Assembly (NCBI RefSeq): GCF_010731715.1
Contig: NZ_AP022587.1
Location: 4,960,001 to 5,024,000, forward strand
DNA: 64,000 bases
Source of the DNA: Mycobacterium stomatepiae
GTDB taxonomy: Bacteria; Actinomycetota; Actinomycetes; Mycobacteriales; Mycobacteriaceae
Reading direction: 5' to 3'
Part shown: positions 19,461-27,358 of the stretch, in pieces
Numbering within the stretch: position 1 is the first letter of the stretch
Layout of the letters: every line of letters starts with the position of its first letter
Position numbers and translations under genes: made by a program
Notes under the pieces: generated by a model
The model's input: the letters and a program-made list of their open reading frames with translations, nothing else
What the model was told of the DNA's origin: nothing
The model's database searches: none

Positions 19461-19536
19461 GGGTTCACCTCGCATGTCCAGTCGAAAACCGCGGGATGCC
19501 TCATCGGTAAACAACGACGTCGCATACGGTTTCGAT

Positions 19537-20346
19537 ATGCCTGCAGTGGAATTGGAAACCCTCGAGGACAACATCGCCTGTATCACCCTGAACCGCCCCG
19601 AGCGTCTCAATGCGATCGACGGTTCGTTGATCGACGGCGTGGACGCCGCCCTGGACGTGCTCAGCGCCGGTCAGCACCGCGTCGCGATCATCACCGGTGC
19701 CGGCCGCGGATTCTGTGCCGGCGCCGATCTGAGCGGCACCGGCCAGGCCTGGACCCAGCCGGCCAGCCCCGACACCCCGGCGTTCAAGGTCAACTACGAC
19801 GCTCAGGTACGGCTGGCCAACCTCTTCACCCGGATCTACGAACTGGACATCCCGGTGATCGCGGCGGTCAACGGCGTCGCCGTCGGGGGCGGCCTGGCGT
19901 TCACACTGGTCAGCGACATCCGGGTGGCTTCCGGTGCGGCCCGGTTCGGCTCGGTGTTCATCAAGGCCGGCTTCTCGTCGATGGACATGGGCACCAGTTA
20001 CCTGCTGCCGAAAATCGTCGGCTCCGGCGTAGCCCGCGAGCTGATGCTCACTGGCCGCATCATCGACGCCGACGAGGCCTACCGCATCAGGCTGGTGCAC
20101 GAGGTGGTCGCGCCGGACGACCTAATGCCGGCCGCCGTGCGCAAGGCCCGCGAGATCGCCGAGAACAACGCTTACGGCGTGTGGCAGACCAAGATTGGCC
20201 TCAACGCCGCACTCGACGCGCCCAGTTTGCGGCATGCCATCGAAATCGAGAACCGCACTCAGATCCTCAGCGGTTTCACCAACAACCCGGTCGAGGCAGC
20301 CAAGGCGCACATGGAGAAGCGCGCGCCCGAGTGGGATCCGCTGTGA
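19537..20346 (+). CDS. Enoyl-CoA hydratase/isomerase (crotonase family)
   Basis: A 269-residue crotonase. The oxyanion-hole segments are [16 protein letters not shown] and [20 protein letters not shown]. At the second catalytic position there is [10 protein letters not shown], where hydratases usually have a Glu-containing ARIGLxPGxG. The absence of that glutamate suggests an isomerase or other crotonase chemistry. Cytosolic lipid or CoA-thioester metabolism. Start ATG 19537 gives a normal N terminus ([26 protein letters not shown]). It is followed by a GC-rich interspersed repeat and then by the convergent F420-type oxidoreductase. Confidence 0.87.
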   Translation: MPAVELETLEDNIACITLNRPERLNAIDGSLIDGVDAALDVLSAGQHRVAIITGAGRGFCAGADLSGTGQAWTQPASPDTPAFKVNYDAQVRLANLFTRIYELDIPVIAAVNGVAVGGGLAFTLVSDIRVASGAARFGSVFIKAGFSSMDMGTSYLLPKIVGSGVARELMLTGRIIDADEAYRIRLVHEVVAPDDLMPAAVRKAREIAENNAYGVWQTKIGLNAALDAPSLRHAIEIENRTQILSGFTNNPVEAAKAHMEKRAPEWDPL

Positions 20347-20364
20347 ACGTCTCGATGGCGTCGG

Positions 20365-20397
20365 CCCGCTGCGCCCGGCTGACGCCGCGCTTGCGAC
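20365..20397 (+). repeat. GC-rich interspersed repeat A, copy 1 (intergenic)
   Basis: About 33 bp beginning CCCGCTGCGCCCGGCTG and ending CGCGCTTGCGA, with one extra base in the middle relative to the copy at 53009. It lies in the 56-bp gap between convergent genes. Matches at 53009-53041 (in frame in accA2) and 51525-51557 (in echA7, more diverged) share orientation relative to the plus strand. Confidence 0.7.
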
Positions 20398-20402
20398 CGC
20401 CG

Positions 20403-21269
20403 CTAAATCTTCGCGATGACGTTCTCGGCGAACATCTCGAGATTGCGGATCTTGGTGTCCAGCGCCTCGGTGTCCTTGCCCATGATGTAGGGGATCCGGA
20501 AGCCGACGATGACGTCGGTCACGCCCTTGTCCTCCAGGCGTTTGATGCCGTCCGGGGTATAGGCGTCCACCGAGATGACGTGAATCTCGAACGGGCCGGT
20601 CTTGCCGGCTTCCTCGCGATACTTCTGCAGCTTGTCAATGAGCCCGTCGAGTTCCGCCGGGTCGCCGCCGCCGTGCATCCAGCCGTCGAGCCGGGCGGCC
20701 CGCTTCAGCGCGGCGTCGGCATGGCCGCCGATCAGGATCGGGATCGGCTGGGTCGGGGCCGGCGTCATCTTCGTCTTGGGAATGTCGTAGAACTCGCCGT
20801 GGAATTCGAAGTAGTCGCCGCTGGTGAGTCCCTGGATAATCTCGATGCATTCGTCCATACGCTTACCTCGCTTGGCGAACGGGACACCGAGCAGCTCGTA
20901 GTCCTCGGGCCACGGGCTGGTGCCGACCCCGAAGCCCACTCGGTTGTTCGTCAGCGCGGCCAGCGATCCGATTTGCTTGGCCACCAGCGCCGGTGGGCGG
21001 ATGGGCAGCTTGAGGACGAAGAAGTTGAAGTGCAGCTTCGTTGTCACCGCGCCCAACGCCGCTGTCAGCACGAAGGTTTCGATGAACTCCTTGCCGTCCA
21101 GGAATTCCCGATTGCCGTCCGGCGTGTACGGATACTTCGAGTCGGATTCGAAGGGGTAAGCGATGCTGTCGGCGATCGTCATCGCGTGATACCCGGCCGC
21201 CTCGGCGGCTTGGGCCAACGGGATGTAGTACCGATGGTCGGTCATCGCCTCTGCGTAAGTGAACCGCAC
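20403..21269 (-). CDS. LLM-class (probable F420-dependent) oxidoreductase (Rv0940c-like)
   Basis: A 288-residue luciferase-like TIM-barrel protein: AMTIADSIAYPF, LKLPIRPPALVAKQIGSLAALTNNRVGFGVGTSPWPEDYELLG, RGKRMDECIEII and PIPILIGGHADAALKRAARLDGWMH. These are typical of mycobacterial F420-dependent enzymes. GTG 21269 is chosen since it gives the 288-residue length of Rv0940c and follows GGAAGG; an in-frame GTG at 21299 is possible. A perfect KstR-type palindrome lies 37 bp upstream, pointing to sterol/lipid catabolic control. Substrate unknown; F420 use is inferred from family. Confidence 0.88.
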   Translation of the reverse strand: MRFTYAEAMTDHRYYIPLAQAAEAAGYHAMTIADSIAYPFESDSKYPYTPDGNREFLDGKEFIETFVLTAALGAVTTKLHFNFFVLKLPIRPPALVAKQIGSLAALTNNRVGFGVGTSPWPEDYELLGVPFAKRGKRMDECIEIIQGLTSGDYFEFHGEFYDIPKTKMTPAPTQPIPILIGGHADAALKRAARLDGWMHGGGDPAELDGLIDKLQKYREEAGKTGPFEIHVISVDAYTPDGIKRLEDKGVTDVIVGFRIPYIMGKDTEALDTKIRNLEMFAENVIAKI

Positions 21270-21306
21270 GTCATCCGCCTTCCATGTGGGGGCCGTCACA
21301 CGACAC

Positions 21307-21320
21307 TAGAACGTGTTCTA
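21307..21320. promoter_or_regulatory. KstR-type operator TAGAACGTGTTCTA
   Basis: A perfect 14-bp palindrome matching TnnAACnnGTTnnA, 37 bp before the chosen start of the Rv0940c-like gene. The identical 14-mer is found at 38715-38728 before the other LLM gene. It is positioned where it would occlude the promoter. Confidence 0.8.
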
Positions 21321-21366
21321 GTTTGGCTTGCGGGCGGGTCCCGCACAACGGGAAGAAGGGGCCCGG

Positions 21367-22131
21367 CTACAGCTGGTTTTCGGGGCCGATCACGGCCCAG
21401 ACCGTCTTGCCGGACGCGGTCGGCGTGCTGCCCCACGCCCGGGAGAGTGCCTCGACAATCGCCAACCCCGACACGTCGATGCCCTTGTCCGGCGACGGCA
21501 GGCGCACGGCGGCCGACGTGCTCTCGTCGGATACCGCGATGGTCGCCGTTTCGCCGTCGGTCTCGATCCGCATCTTCGGGACGCTGCCGGTGTGCTCGAG
21601 CACGTTCTCCACGAACACATTGACGACCACCAGTGCGACCGGGATGAGCCCGGATTGCTTCCATTCGGTGAGCCACTCGCGGACCAGCCGGCGGGATTCG
21701 CGCAGGCTGGTCAGTGTTGCGGGCAGTTCCGCGTCGGCCCGCTGCGTGGTCTGGCGGGTGAGCTTGCCGAGTGCTTTCATGGCCCCTTTTTCGGTCGAGT
21801 AGACCGGCATAAAGCGCGTGACCTCGCTGCGGGTGATCGCCTCGCGGGTGGTGCGATGGGCACTGACCAGCACAATCGGAACCTTGGTCTGGGTGCCGAG
21901 CTGCAAGTGGGCGCTGATGAAAGCCGACCACGCCGATTCCGCCGGCACCTTGAGCTCGCTGATGTTGACGATGACGGCCGTCGGCCCCTGCAGGGTCGCC
22001 TTGGAGATACTGTCGCGCAGCGCCCCCGAGTTGCTGGCGTCAAGCACACCGCCGACGGTCAGGATGGCGACCGAGTCGTCCGTCCGCGTCGCAACGGCCA
22101 GCGAGCTGTGCGACTCAGCTACCGCACTCAC
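21367..22131 (-). CDS. STAS domain fused to an anti-sigma-type HATPase domain (Rv0941c-like)
   Basis: 254 residues. Residues about 10-110 form a STAS (anti-anti-sigma) domain: VAILTVGGVLDASNSGALRDSI, then AVIVNISELKVPAESAWSAF, where a Ser could be the phosphoacceptor. Residues about 135-254 form a GHKL ATPase like RsbW/SpoIIAB kinases, with N box VVNVFVENVLEHTGS and G box DKGIDVSGLAIVEALSRAWG. In sigma-B-type switches these two activities sit on separate partner proteins; here they are in one chain. Start GTG 22131 follows AAAGGAG. A role in sigma-factor or other partner switching is inferred; the target is unknown. Confidence 0.82.
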   Translation of the reverse strand: MSAVAESHSSLAVATRTDDSVAILTVGGVLDASNSGALRDSISKATLQGPTAVIVNISELKVPAESAWSAFISAHLQLGTQTKVPIVLVSAHRTTREAITRSEVTRFMPVYSTEKGAMKALGKLTRQTTQRADAELPATLTSLRESRRLVREWLTEWKQSGLIPVALVVVNVFVENVLEHTGSVPKMRIETDGETATIAVSDESTSAAVRLPSPDKGIDVSGLAIVEALSRAWGSTPTASGKTVWAVIGPENQL

Positions 22132-22379
22132 GCTAGGGACTCCTTTCCGTCTAGTACATTATCCCTGCTTATCGCGCTTTGCGATGCAGCGGCTTGTGGG
22201 CGCGTGTCCTAATTGCGGTTAGGGCACACGAATCCTAGCGCGGTCGGAAAGCAGCCCGGCGTATCGATCAGGCGTTCCATTCCTGCTCCTCGAATTCCCA
22301 TCCGGCAAACCAAATAAGGAACCGCCCCCCCGGCGGCAGAGACTTCTCACGTTAGTTCAGTGGCACCGATGCCACCAGA

Positions 22380-23621
22380 TCAGAGAATTTGGGGCGGCTC
22401 AGGATTCGTCGTCGCGTACGGGGGAGCGCCCACGCCGGCGACCGCGTGAGTGCCCCACGGCGTCTGTTCGACGATGCGGGCCGCCGCGCTGTGTTCACCC
22501 ACCGTCAGCGTCGCCGTTCGGATCTGCTTGAAGATGTCGTCCGGTAGGGGCTGGGCGGGGAAGCTAAAAAGCGTTCCCTGCCAGTGGTAGCGGCCGTCGA
22601 TGGGATCGAGGCGCCCGGCCAGCCGCACGCGTACCGGATGGGACGTGCCGGCGATGGTCAGCGTCGCGGCGCCGTCATAGATCTCGTTGTCGTCGGGAGA
22701 CGACAGGTCGAACGCGTTGGACATCCGGGTCACCCGAAATGCCGGAGCGGCTTGGAAATGGGCGCGCTCGTTGAAGACCTGTTGGCTGCTGCGCAGCACC
22801 TCGATTCGGGTGCTGCCGCTGCGTGTCAGCAGCCCGAGGCATTCGACGATATAACGAGTTTGCGCGACGACATCGGGCCCGGTGATCGAGAAGTAGTTGG
22901 GGAAACCGTGAATCGCGATGCCCAGGAAGGGCTCGATGCCGTCGACCCAGGCTTGTTCGAGCGTCAATCCGCCACTGCCGATCAACTCTGCGGCCCGATC
23001 GGCAATCGTGAACCCCGTGCCGTAGATGATGGCGTCGGCTCGGTGGCCGACACCGTCGCCGGTGCGGATGCCCGACGCGATGATGGCGGCGATCGGCGAT
23101 GCCACCAGGGTGGGACGAGAAGCCGTGCGGCCCAGCGCCGCTCGGGTCTGACGCTGCAGCCAGCGCTTGACACGGGTTGGCGGCAAAGGCAATTCCGCGA
23201 CGATCCGGCGCGGTGCGTGCGCGAAAACGGTGACCGAGGCCGCCGCCGCGCTAAGCTGGGGTAGATAGTGACCGGCGGTGGAGTCGGTGCCGATGACCGC
23301 GACGTGCTTGCCGGTCGGATCGAAATCATCGTTCCACGCTGCCGCGTGAAACGATTCACCGCGAAAGTCGTTGCGCCCATCCAGCTCCGGCGTCCAAGCT
23401 GCGAGCATCGGTTGATGGGCAGCGACGACCGTCCGGCCGTGAACGGTCTCGCCCGCAGCGGTGCGCAACTCCCAGGTGTGGGTGCCGTCGTCGAACCGCG
23501 CGCTGATCACAGGTGATTTGTCGACAACAACGACGTCGGTGATGCCCGCCGAGAGCAGTTCGGTTGTGACGCCCCGGGCCCGGACTCCCGCGCCGATGAC
23601 GATGACCTGCGTCGGGCTCAC
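22380..23621 (-). CDS. FAD-dependent monooxygenase, BVMO-like with shortened FAD domain and C-terminal DUF4873 (Rv0943c-like)
   Basis: 413 residues. The N terminus VIVIGAGVRARG is a degenerate GxGxxG. The Baeyer-Villiger fingerprint FxGxxxHxxxW is present as FRGESFHAAAW at about residue 85, only some 75 residues after the glycine loop. In typical BVMOs this distance is about 140 residues and includes a GGTW motif, which is missing. A second nucleotide loop is HVAVIGTDSTAGHYLPQL. From about residue 320, EIYDGAATLTIAGTSHPVRVRLAGRLDPIDG looks like DUF4873. GTG 23621 overlaps the stop of the AurF-like gene (GTGA), so the two proteins are translationally coupled. Substrate unknown; activity could be lost or altered. 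Confidence 0.78.
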   Translation of the reverse strand: MSPTQVIVIGAGVRARGVTTELLSAGITDVVVVDKSPVISARFDDGTHTWELRTAAGETVHGRTVVAAHQPMLAAWTPELDGRNDFRGESFHAAAWNDDFDPTGKHVAVIGTDSTAGHYLPQLSAAAASVTVFAHAPRRIVAELPLPPTRVKRWLQRQTRAALGRTASRPTLVASPIAAIIASGIRTGDGVGHRADAIIYGTGFTIADRAAELIGSGGLTLEQAWVDGIEPFLGIAIHGFPNYFSITGPDVVAQTRYIVECLGLLTRSGSTRIEVLRSSQQVFNERAHFQAAPAFRVTRMSNAFDLSSPDDNEIYDGAATLTIAGTSHPVRVRLAGRLDPIDGRYHWQGTLFSFPAQPLPDDIFKQIRTATLTVGEHSAAARIVEQTPWGTHAVAGVGAPPYATTNPEPPQIL

Positions 23622-24574
23622 AGAAAGTTGGTGCGCTTCCAGGTGCGGCGCGCGATCGGGCCGAGCAGGCCAATTTCGGTCAAAAACGCTGCGAGCGGGG
23701 CGAATCCGGCGATCTGTATGTTGTGGCGGTGCGGGCTGTTGCGCGCGATCGCCCGCGCACGTTTGGGGTCTAGTCCGGTCCGCGCGTAAGGGATCGGATT
23801 GCTGAACAGGAAACGGAAGAAGTACCCGCCGAGCCCGTTGAAGTTGGCCATAAACAGTCTGTTGAACCGCGGCATCGTCTGCGCTCGCTTACGGGCGCCG
23901 TCGCGCGCGAACTGGATGTGGCGAGCCTCCTCGGTAACGTGAATCCGCATGAGCCGCTGAATGATTGGCTGCAATTCTGGATCGTCCATCATCTGCCGCT
24001 GCAGCGAATCGAAAATCTCCTCGCCGATCAGGGCGGCGATCCACAGCATCGAGCCGTGCTGGAAAACCAGCGGAAGCAAGTTGATGATGTAGCGGTGCAA
24101 CCGCCGCGGCTGTACCGGTTTGGCGCCGATGCGCTCGATAGCTTTGCCCAACATCACCATGTGCCGGGTTTCGTCGCCCAGTTCGGTCAGCTTGTAATGC
24201 GTCGACCGGCTCGTCGGGTCCTCGTGCAGGATCGTGCGCAGCAGCGACTGGTTCAGCATGTTCTCGAACCAGATGCCGGCCGACAAGGTGTTGACCAGTT
24301 CCTGGCGGGACAGCTCGATTTGTTGCTGTCGGGTCATCTCGTCCCACATCGGCGTGCCGTACAGCGAGACCAGCCGGGGGGGCAGATAGAACTTGTCCGG
24401 GTCCAGCGGGGCATCCCAGTCGATGTCGACGATCGGTTCGTAGGACTTTTTGACCGAGCCCTTCAGCAAGCGCTCCGAGAACTCTTCACGACTCGGCCCG
24501 CCCGGTCTCACCGCCGAGGTCATAGCGCCGCTCCTGCTCATCGCTTCGCTCTGCATCGTCTCAGCGCGAGTCAT
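23618..24574 (-). CDS. AurF-like diiron oxygenase
   Basis: A 318-residue helical protein resembling the p-aminobenzoate N-oxygenase AurF family. It carries the carboxylate/histidine iron ligands in WFENMLNQ, TELGDETRHM, IGEEIFDSLQ and HVTEEARHIQFARDG. It would use O2 at a nonheme diiron centre, with N- or C-oxygenation as the family chemistry. Start ATG 24574 follows AAGGGA. The first about 18 residues (MTRAETMQSEAMSRSGAM) are largely encoded by an interspersed repeat (24525-24560), so later ATGs are also possible. It is coupled to the downstream flavin monooxygenase, suggesting an electron-transfer or sequential-oxidation pair. Confidence 0.83.
   Translation of the reverse strand: MTRAETMQSEAMSRSGAMTSAVRPGGPSREEFSERLLKGSVKKSYEPIVDIDWDAPLDPDKFYLPPRLVSLYGTPMWDEMTRQQQIELSRQELVNTLSAGIWFENMLNQSLLRTILHEDPTSRSTHYKLTELGDETRHMVMLGKAIERIGAKPVQPRRLHRYIINLLPLVFQHGSMLWIAALIGEEIFDSLQRQMMDDPELQPIIQRLMRIHVTEEARHIQFARDGARKRAQTMPRFNRLFMANFNGLGGYFFRFLFSNPIPYARTGLDPKRARAIARNSPHRHNIQIAGFAPLAAFLTEIGLLGPIARRTWKRTNFL
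24525..24560 (+). repeat. Interspersed repeat B inside a coding 5' end
   Basis: A 36-bp segment beginning GCGCCGCTCCTGCTCATCGC. I recognise it from memory as a recurrent intergenic-type sequence in mycobacterial genomes; it occurs once here. On the minus strand it supplies the extra N-terminal residues of the AurF-like protein. Confidence 0.4.
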
Positions 24575-24699
24575 CGCTGGTGTCCCTTCATTGGGTCCTT
24601 CAGTCGGTACCCATGGTACTGGGTACTTGAGGCCCCGACTAGGTGTTCGAGGTTGCGATTCGGCAATGTGACGGGGAACCAGGCATGAGGAGGTTGCGG

Positions 24700-25461
24700 G
24701 TGAGTCGGCACATCCACGTGATCGGTATCGGCGCCGGGGATCCCGGCTACGTGACCGTGCAGGCGATCGAGGCGCTCAACGACACTCAGGTGTTCTTCGC
24801 GATGGACAAGGGCGAGACCAAAACCGACCTGGTGGCGCTGCGGCGCGAGATCTGCGCGCGGTTCATCCGGGAGCCCGGCTATCGCTTCGTGGAGTTGCCC
24901 GACCCGAAGCGCGCGAACCCGGGCGAGCGACAAGGCGATTACCGGGAAGTGGTATCCGACTGGCATGCCGCCCGGACCCGGATCTGGGCGCGGGCCATCG
25001 CCACGGAGCTCGGCCCCGACGGCGTCGGAGCCTTCCTGGCCTGGGGCGACCCGTCCCTGTACGACAGCACGCTGCGGATTCTCGCTGCGGTCGCGGCCGA
25101 GGTCGACTTCACGTTCGACGTCATCCCCGGCATCACGGCGGTCCAGGCGCTGACCGCCCGGCACCGAATCCCCCTCAACGACGTCGGCGAACCGGTGCTG
25201 ATCACCACCGGGCGCCAACTGCGCGCGCACGGGATGGAGGGCTCGGGCCCCTCAGTCATAGTGATGCTCGACGCCGACTGTTCGTTTGCCGCCTGCCCCG
25301 CCGATACTCGGATCTGGTGGGGCGCCTACCTGGGAACAAAGGACGAGCTGTTGGTGGCAGGCACCGTCGGCGAGGTGGGCAGGCGGATCGCGGCGTTGCG
25401 TTCGCAGGCCCGCGACCGGCACGGCTGGATCATGGACACCTATTTATTGCGGGTGCCGTGA
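24700..25461 (+). CDS. cobF: Precorrin-6A synthase (deacetylating) CobF
   Basis: A 253-residue tetrapyrrole SAM methylase of the CobF type. The N-terminal VIGIGAGDPGYVTVQAIEAL glycine loop, LAWGDPSLYDSTLRI and PGITAVQALTARHRIPLN are canonical. CobF methylates C-1 of precorrin-5 with loss of acetate in aerobic vitamin B12 synthesis. GTG 24700 is chosen because AGGAGG lies six bases upstream. It is divergent from the diiron/monooxygenase pair and 21 bp before the glycosylase gene. M. tuberculosis lacks cobF at this position, so the window retains the ancestral state. Confidence 0.92.
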   Translation: MSRHIHVIGIGAGDPGYVTVQAIEALNDTQVFFAMDKGETKTDLVALRREICARFIREPGYRFVELPDPKRANPGERQGDYREVVSDWHAARTRIWARAIATELGPDGVGAFLAWGDPSLYDSTLRILAAVAAEVDFTFDVIPGITAVQALTARHRIPLNDVGEPVLITTGRQLRAHGMEGSGPSVIVMLDADCSFAACPADTRIWWGAYLGTKDELLVAGTVGEVGRRIAALRSQARDRHGWIMDTYLLRVP

Positions 25462-25482
25462 GCCGATCGGCAAACTGGACAG

Positions 25483-26346
25483 GTGCCCGAACTGCCCGAG
25501 ATCGAAGCGCTGGTCGACCACCTGCGGCGGCACGCCGTGGGGTCGACGATCGGTCGCGTCGACGTCGGGGCGCTGTCGGTGCTCAAAACCTTCGATCCGC
25601 CGATCAGCGCGCTGCACGGCCTGACTGTCACCGGGGCCAACCGGTGGGGTAAGTACCTGGGGTTGCAGGCCGGGCACCTGCTGTTGATTGCCCACCTGTC
25701 GCGGGCGGGCTGGTTGCGCTGGTCGGACAAGCTGGCCGCGGCACCGCTGCGACCGGGCAAAGGGCCCATCGCGCTGCGCGTGCACCTGGGCGTTCCGGGT
25801 AGCGCGCCGGGGTTCGACCTCACCGAGGCCGGCACCCAGAAGCGGTTGGCGGTGTGGCTGGTCGACGACCCGGAGCTGGTGCCGGGGATCGCCGCGCTGG
25901 GCCCCGACGCCCTGGATCTCAGCGCCGACGACCTGGCCGGTGTGCTGGCCGGCAACACCGGGCGGATCAAGACCGTCATCACCGACCAGAAGGTGATCGC
26001 CGGAATCGGCAACGCCTACAGCGACGAAATCCTGCACGTTGCCAAGATCTCCCCGTTCGCCACGGCGGGGAAGCTGACGCGCGAACAGCTCGCCACCCTG
26101 CACGACGCGATGATCTCGGTGCTGACCGACGCGGTGAACCGCTCCGTCGGCCAGGGCGCCGCGATGCTCAAGGGGGAGAAGCGCTCCGGGTTGCGCGTGC
26201 ACGCGCGCACCGGGCTGCCCTGTCCGGTGTGCGGGGACACTGTGCGCGAAGTATCGTTCGCGGACAAGTCTTTTCAGTACTGCCCGACATGCCAGACCGG
26301 CGGCAAGGTGCTCGCCGATCGTCGCATGTCACGGCTGCTCAAATAA
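25483..26346 (+). CDS. Formamidopyrimidine-DNA glycosylase/endonuclease VIII family protein (full-length relative of Rv0944)
   Basis: A 287-residue Fpg/Nei enzyme. The N-terminal MPELPEIEALVDHLRR carries the catalytic Pro2 and Glu3. The helix-two-turn-helix GIGNAYSDEILH is intact. A zinc finger has CPVC and CPTC pairs (CPVCGDTVREVSF ... QYCPTC). All residues for base excision plus beta/delta lyase activity are present. Start GTG 25483. Rv0944 in M. tuberculosis is only about 158 residues and lacks part of this protein; here it is intact and follows cobF by 21 bp, probably in one transcript. Whether it prefers FapyG/8-oxoG or oxidised pyrimidines cannot be judged. Confidence 0.9.
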   Translation: MPELPEIEALVDHLRRHAVGSTIGRVDVGALSVLKTFDPPISALHGLTVTGANRWGKYLGLQAGHLLLIAHLSRAGWLRWSDKLAAAPLRPGKGPIALRVHLGVPGSAPGFDLTEAGTQKRLAVWLVDDPELVPGIAALGPDALDLSADDLAGVLAGNTGRIKTVITDQKVIAGIGNAYSDEILHVAKISPFATAGKLTREQLATLHDAMISVLTDAVNRSVGQGAAMLKGEKRSGLRVHARTGLPCPVCGDTVREVSFADKSFQYCPTCQTGGKVLADRRMSRLLK

Positions 26347-26355
26347 TCTTTCGGC

Positions 26356-26412
26356 CGAACGTCGACTTGTTGTGGTGAATCAAGCCGATAACGCCCGTCA
26401 ACTCGACGTTCG
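26356..26412. terminator. Inverted repeat after the glycosylase gene
   Basis: Arms CGAACGTCGACTT (26356-26368) and AACTCGACGTTCG (26400-26412) pair with one mismatch around a 31-nt loop, ten bases after the stop codon at 26346. There is no T run, so this would be a T-less mycobacterial-type terminator or a cruciform. Confidence 0.4.
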
Positions 26413-26420
26413 CGGATGCC

Positions 26421-26436
26421 CCGGCCGATCGGCCGG
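26421..26436. promoter_or_regulatory. Perfect 16-bp palindrome upstream of SDR gene
   Basis: CCGGCCGATCGGCCGG is fully self-complementary and lies 29 bp before GTG 26466. It could be an operator for the SDR gene. No known regulator consensus is recognised, and GC-rich palindromes occur by chance in such genomes. Confidence 0.35.
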
Positions 26437-26465
26437 CAATTGACACCTGTCGTTATGCTGCTCGG

Positions 26466-27215
26466 GTGACTCGCCAGAAGATCCTCATCACCGGCGCCAG
26501 TTCCGGCCTGGGTGCCGGCATGGCGCGTAACTTCGCCGCCAAAGGGCGCGACCTGGCGCTGTGCGCTCGTCGCACCGACCGGCTCGACGAACTCAAAGCC
26601 GAGCTCTCGCAGCAGTATCCCGCGATCAAGATCGCGGTGGCCGCGCTGGACGTCAACGATCACGAGCAGGTGCCGAAGGTTTTCGCCGAACTCCGCGACG
26701 AACTCGACGGCCTCGACCGCGTCATCGTCAACGCCGGCATCGGCAAGGGCGCCAAGCTGGGCTCCGGCAAGCTGTGGGCCAACAAGGCGACCATCGAGAC
26801 CAACCTGGTGGCCGCGCTGGTGCAGATCGAATCCGCGCTGGAAATATTCACCAAGACCGGCTCCGGGCATCTGGTACTGATCTCCTCGGTGCTCGGCAAC
26901 ACCGGGGTGCCGGGCGTCAAGGCCGCCTACTGCGCCAGCAAGGCGGGACTGAAATCGCTGGGCGAGTCGCTGCGCGCCGAGTACGCCAAGGGGCCGATCA
27001 GGGTCTCGACTATCGAGCCGGGTTACATCGAATCGGAGATGACCGCCAAGTCGGCGAGCACAATGCTGATGGTAGACAACGAAACTGGTGTCCGGGCACT
27101 GGTCGACGCCATCGAACGTGAGCCCGGCCGGGCCGTAGTTCCGCGCTGGCCGTGGGCTCCGCTGGTGCAGCTGATGCGGGTGCTGCCGCCGCCGCTGACC
27201 AAGCCGTTCGCCTAA
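26466..27215 (+). CDS. Short-chain dehydrogenase/reductase (Rv0945-like)
   Basis: A 249-residue classical SDR: cofactor loop ILITGASSGLGAGMARNF, VNAGIGKG, catalytic Ser in LISSVLGN, Tyr-Lys in YCASKAGL, then EPGYIESEM. Length agrees with Rv0945 (253 residues). The substrate is unknown; related mycobacterial SDRs act on ketoacyl or keto-mycolate-like substrates. Start GTG 26466. It converges on pgi, and its stop codon overlaps the end of a short open frame that follows the pgi stop on the other strand. Confidence 0.88.
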   Translation: MTRQKILITGASSGLGAGMARNFAAKGRDLALCARRTDRLDELKAELSQQYPAIKIAVAALDVNDHEQVPKVFAELRDELDGLDRVIVNAGIGKGAKLGSGKLWANKATIETNLVAALVQIESALEIFTKTGSGHLVLISSVLGNTGVPGVKAAYCASKAGLKSLGESLRAEYAKGPIRVSTIEPGYIESEMTAKSASTMLMVDNETGVRALVDAIEREPGRAVVPRWPWAPLVQLMRVLPPPLTKPFA

Positions 27216-27358
27216 AGTGAGTGCGGGACCGACGTGTAATGCGCTGCTTCGGAAGCGAATTCGGGCTTGTCGTAGGTCGCTAGCATCGGCATGCCGTAGA
27301 TCGCGACGTCGAATTGCTGCGCACCAATCCGCACGTACACGATCCCGAATATGAGCGT
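27212..27358 (-). other. Short open frame continuing in frame after the pgi stop codon
   Basis: Directly after the pgi TAG (27359-27361) the same frame stays open for 48 codons to TAG 27212. Its product includes VRIGAQQFDVAIYGMPM and then LATYDKPEFASEAAHYTSV. GTG codons at 27340 and 27334 could start an independent peptide of about 41-43 residues. It reads like protein rather than noise, but I do not recognise a family. It may be a remnant, a small gene, or a 3' extension reached by readthrough. Confidence 0.25.

Noticed and set aside
19188..21623. Rightward open frame of 811 codons
   Set aside because: It crosses four real genes on both strands and has no recognisable motif.
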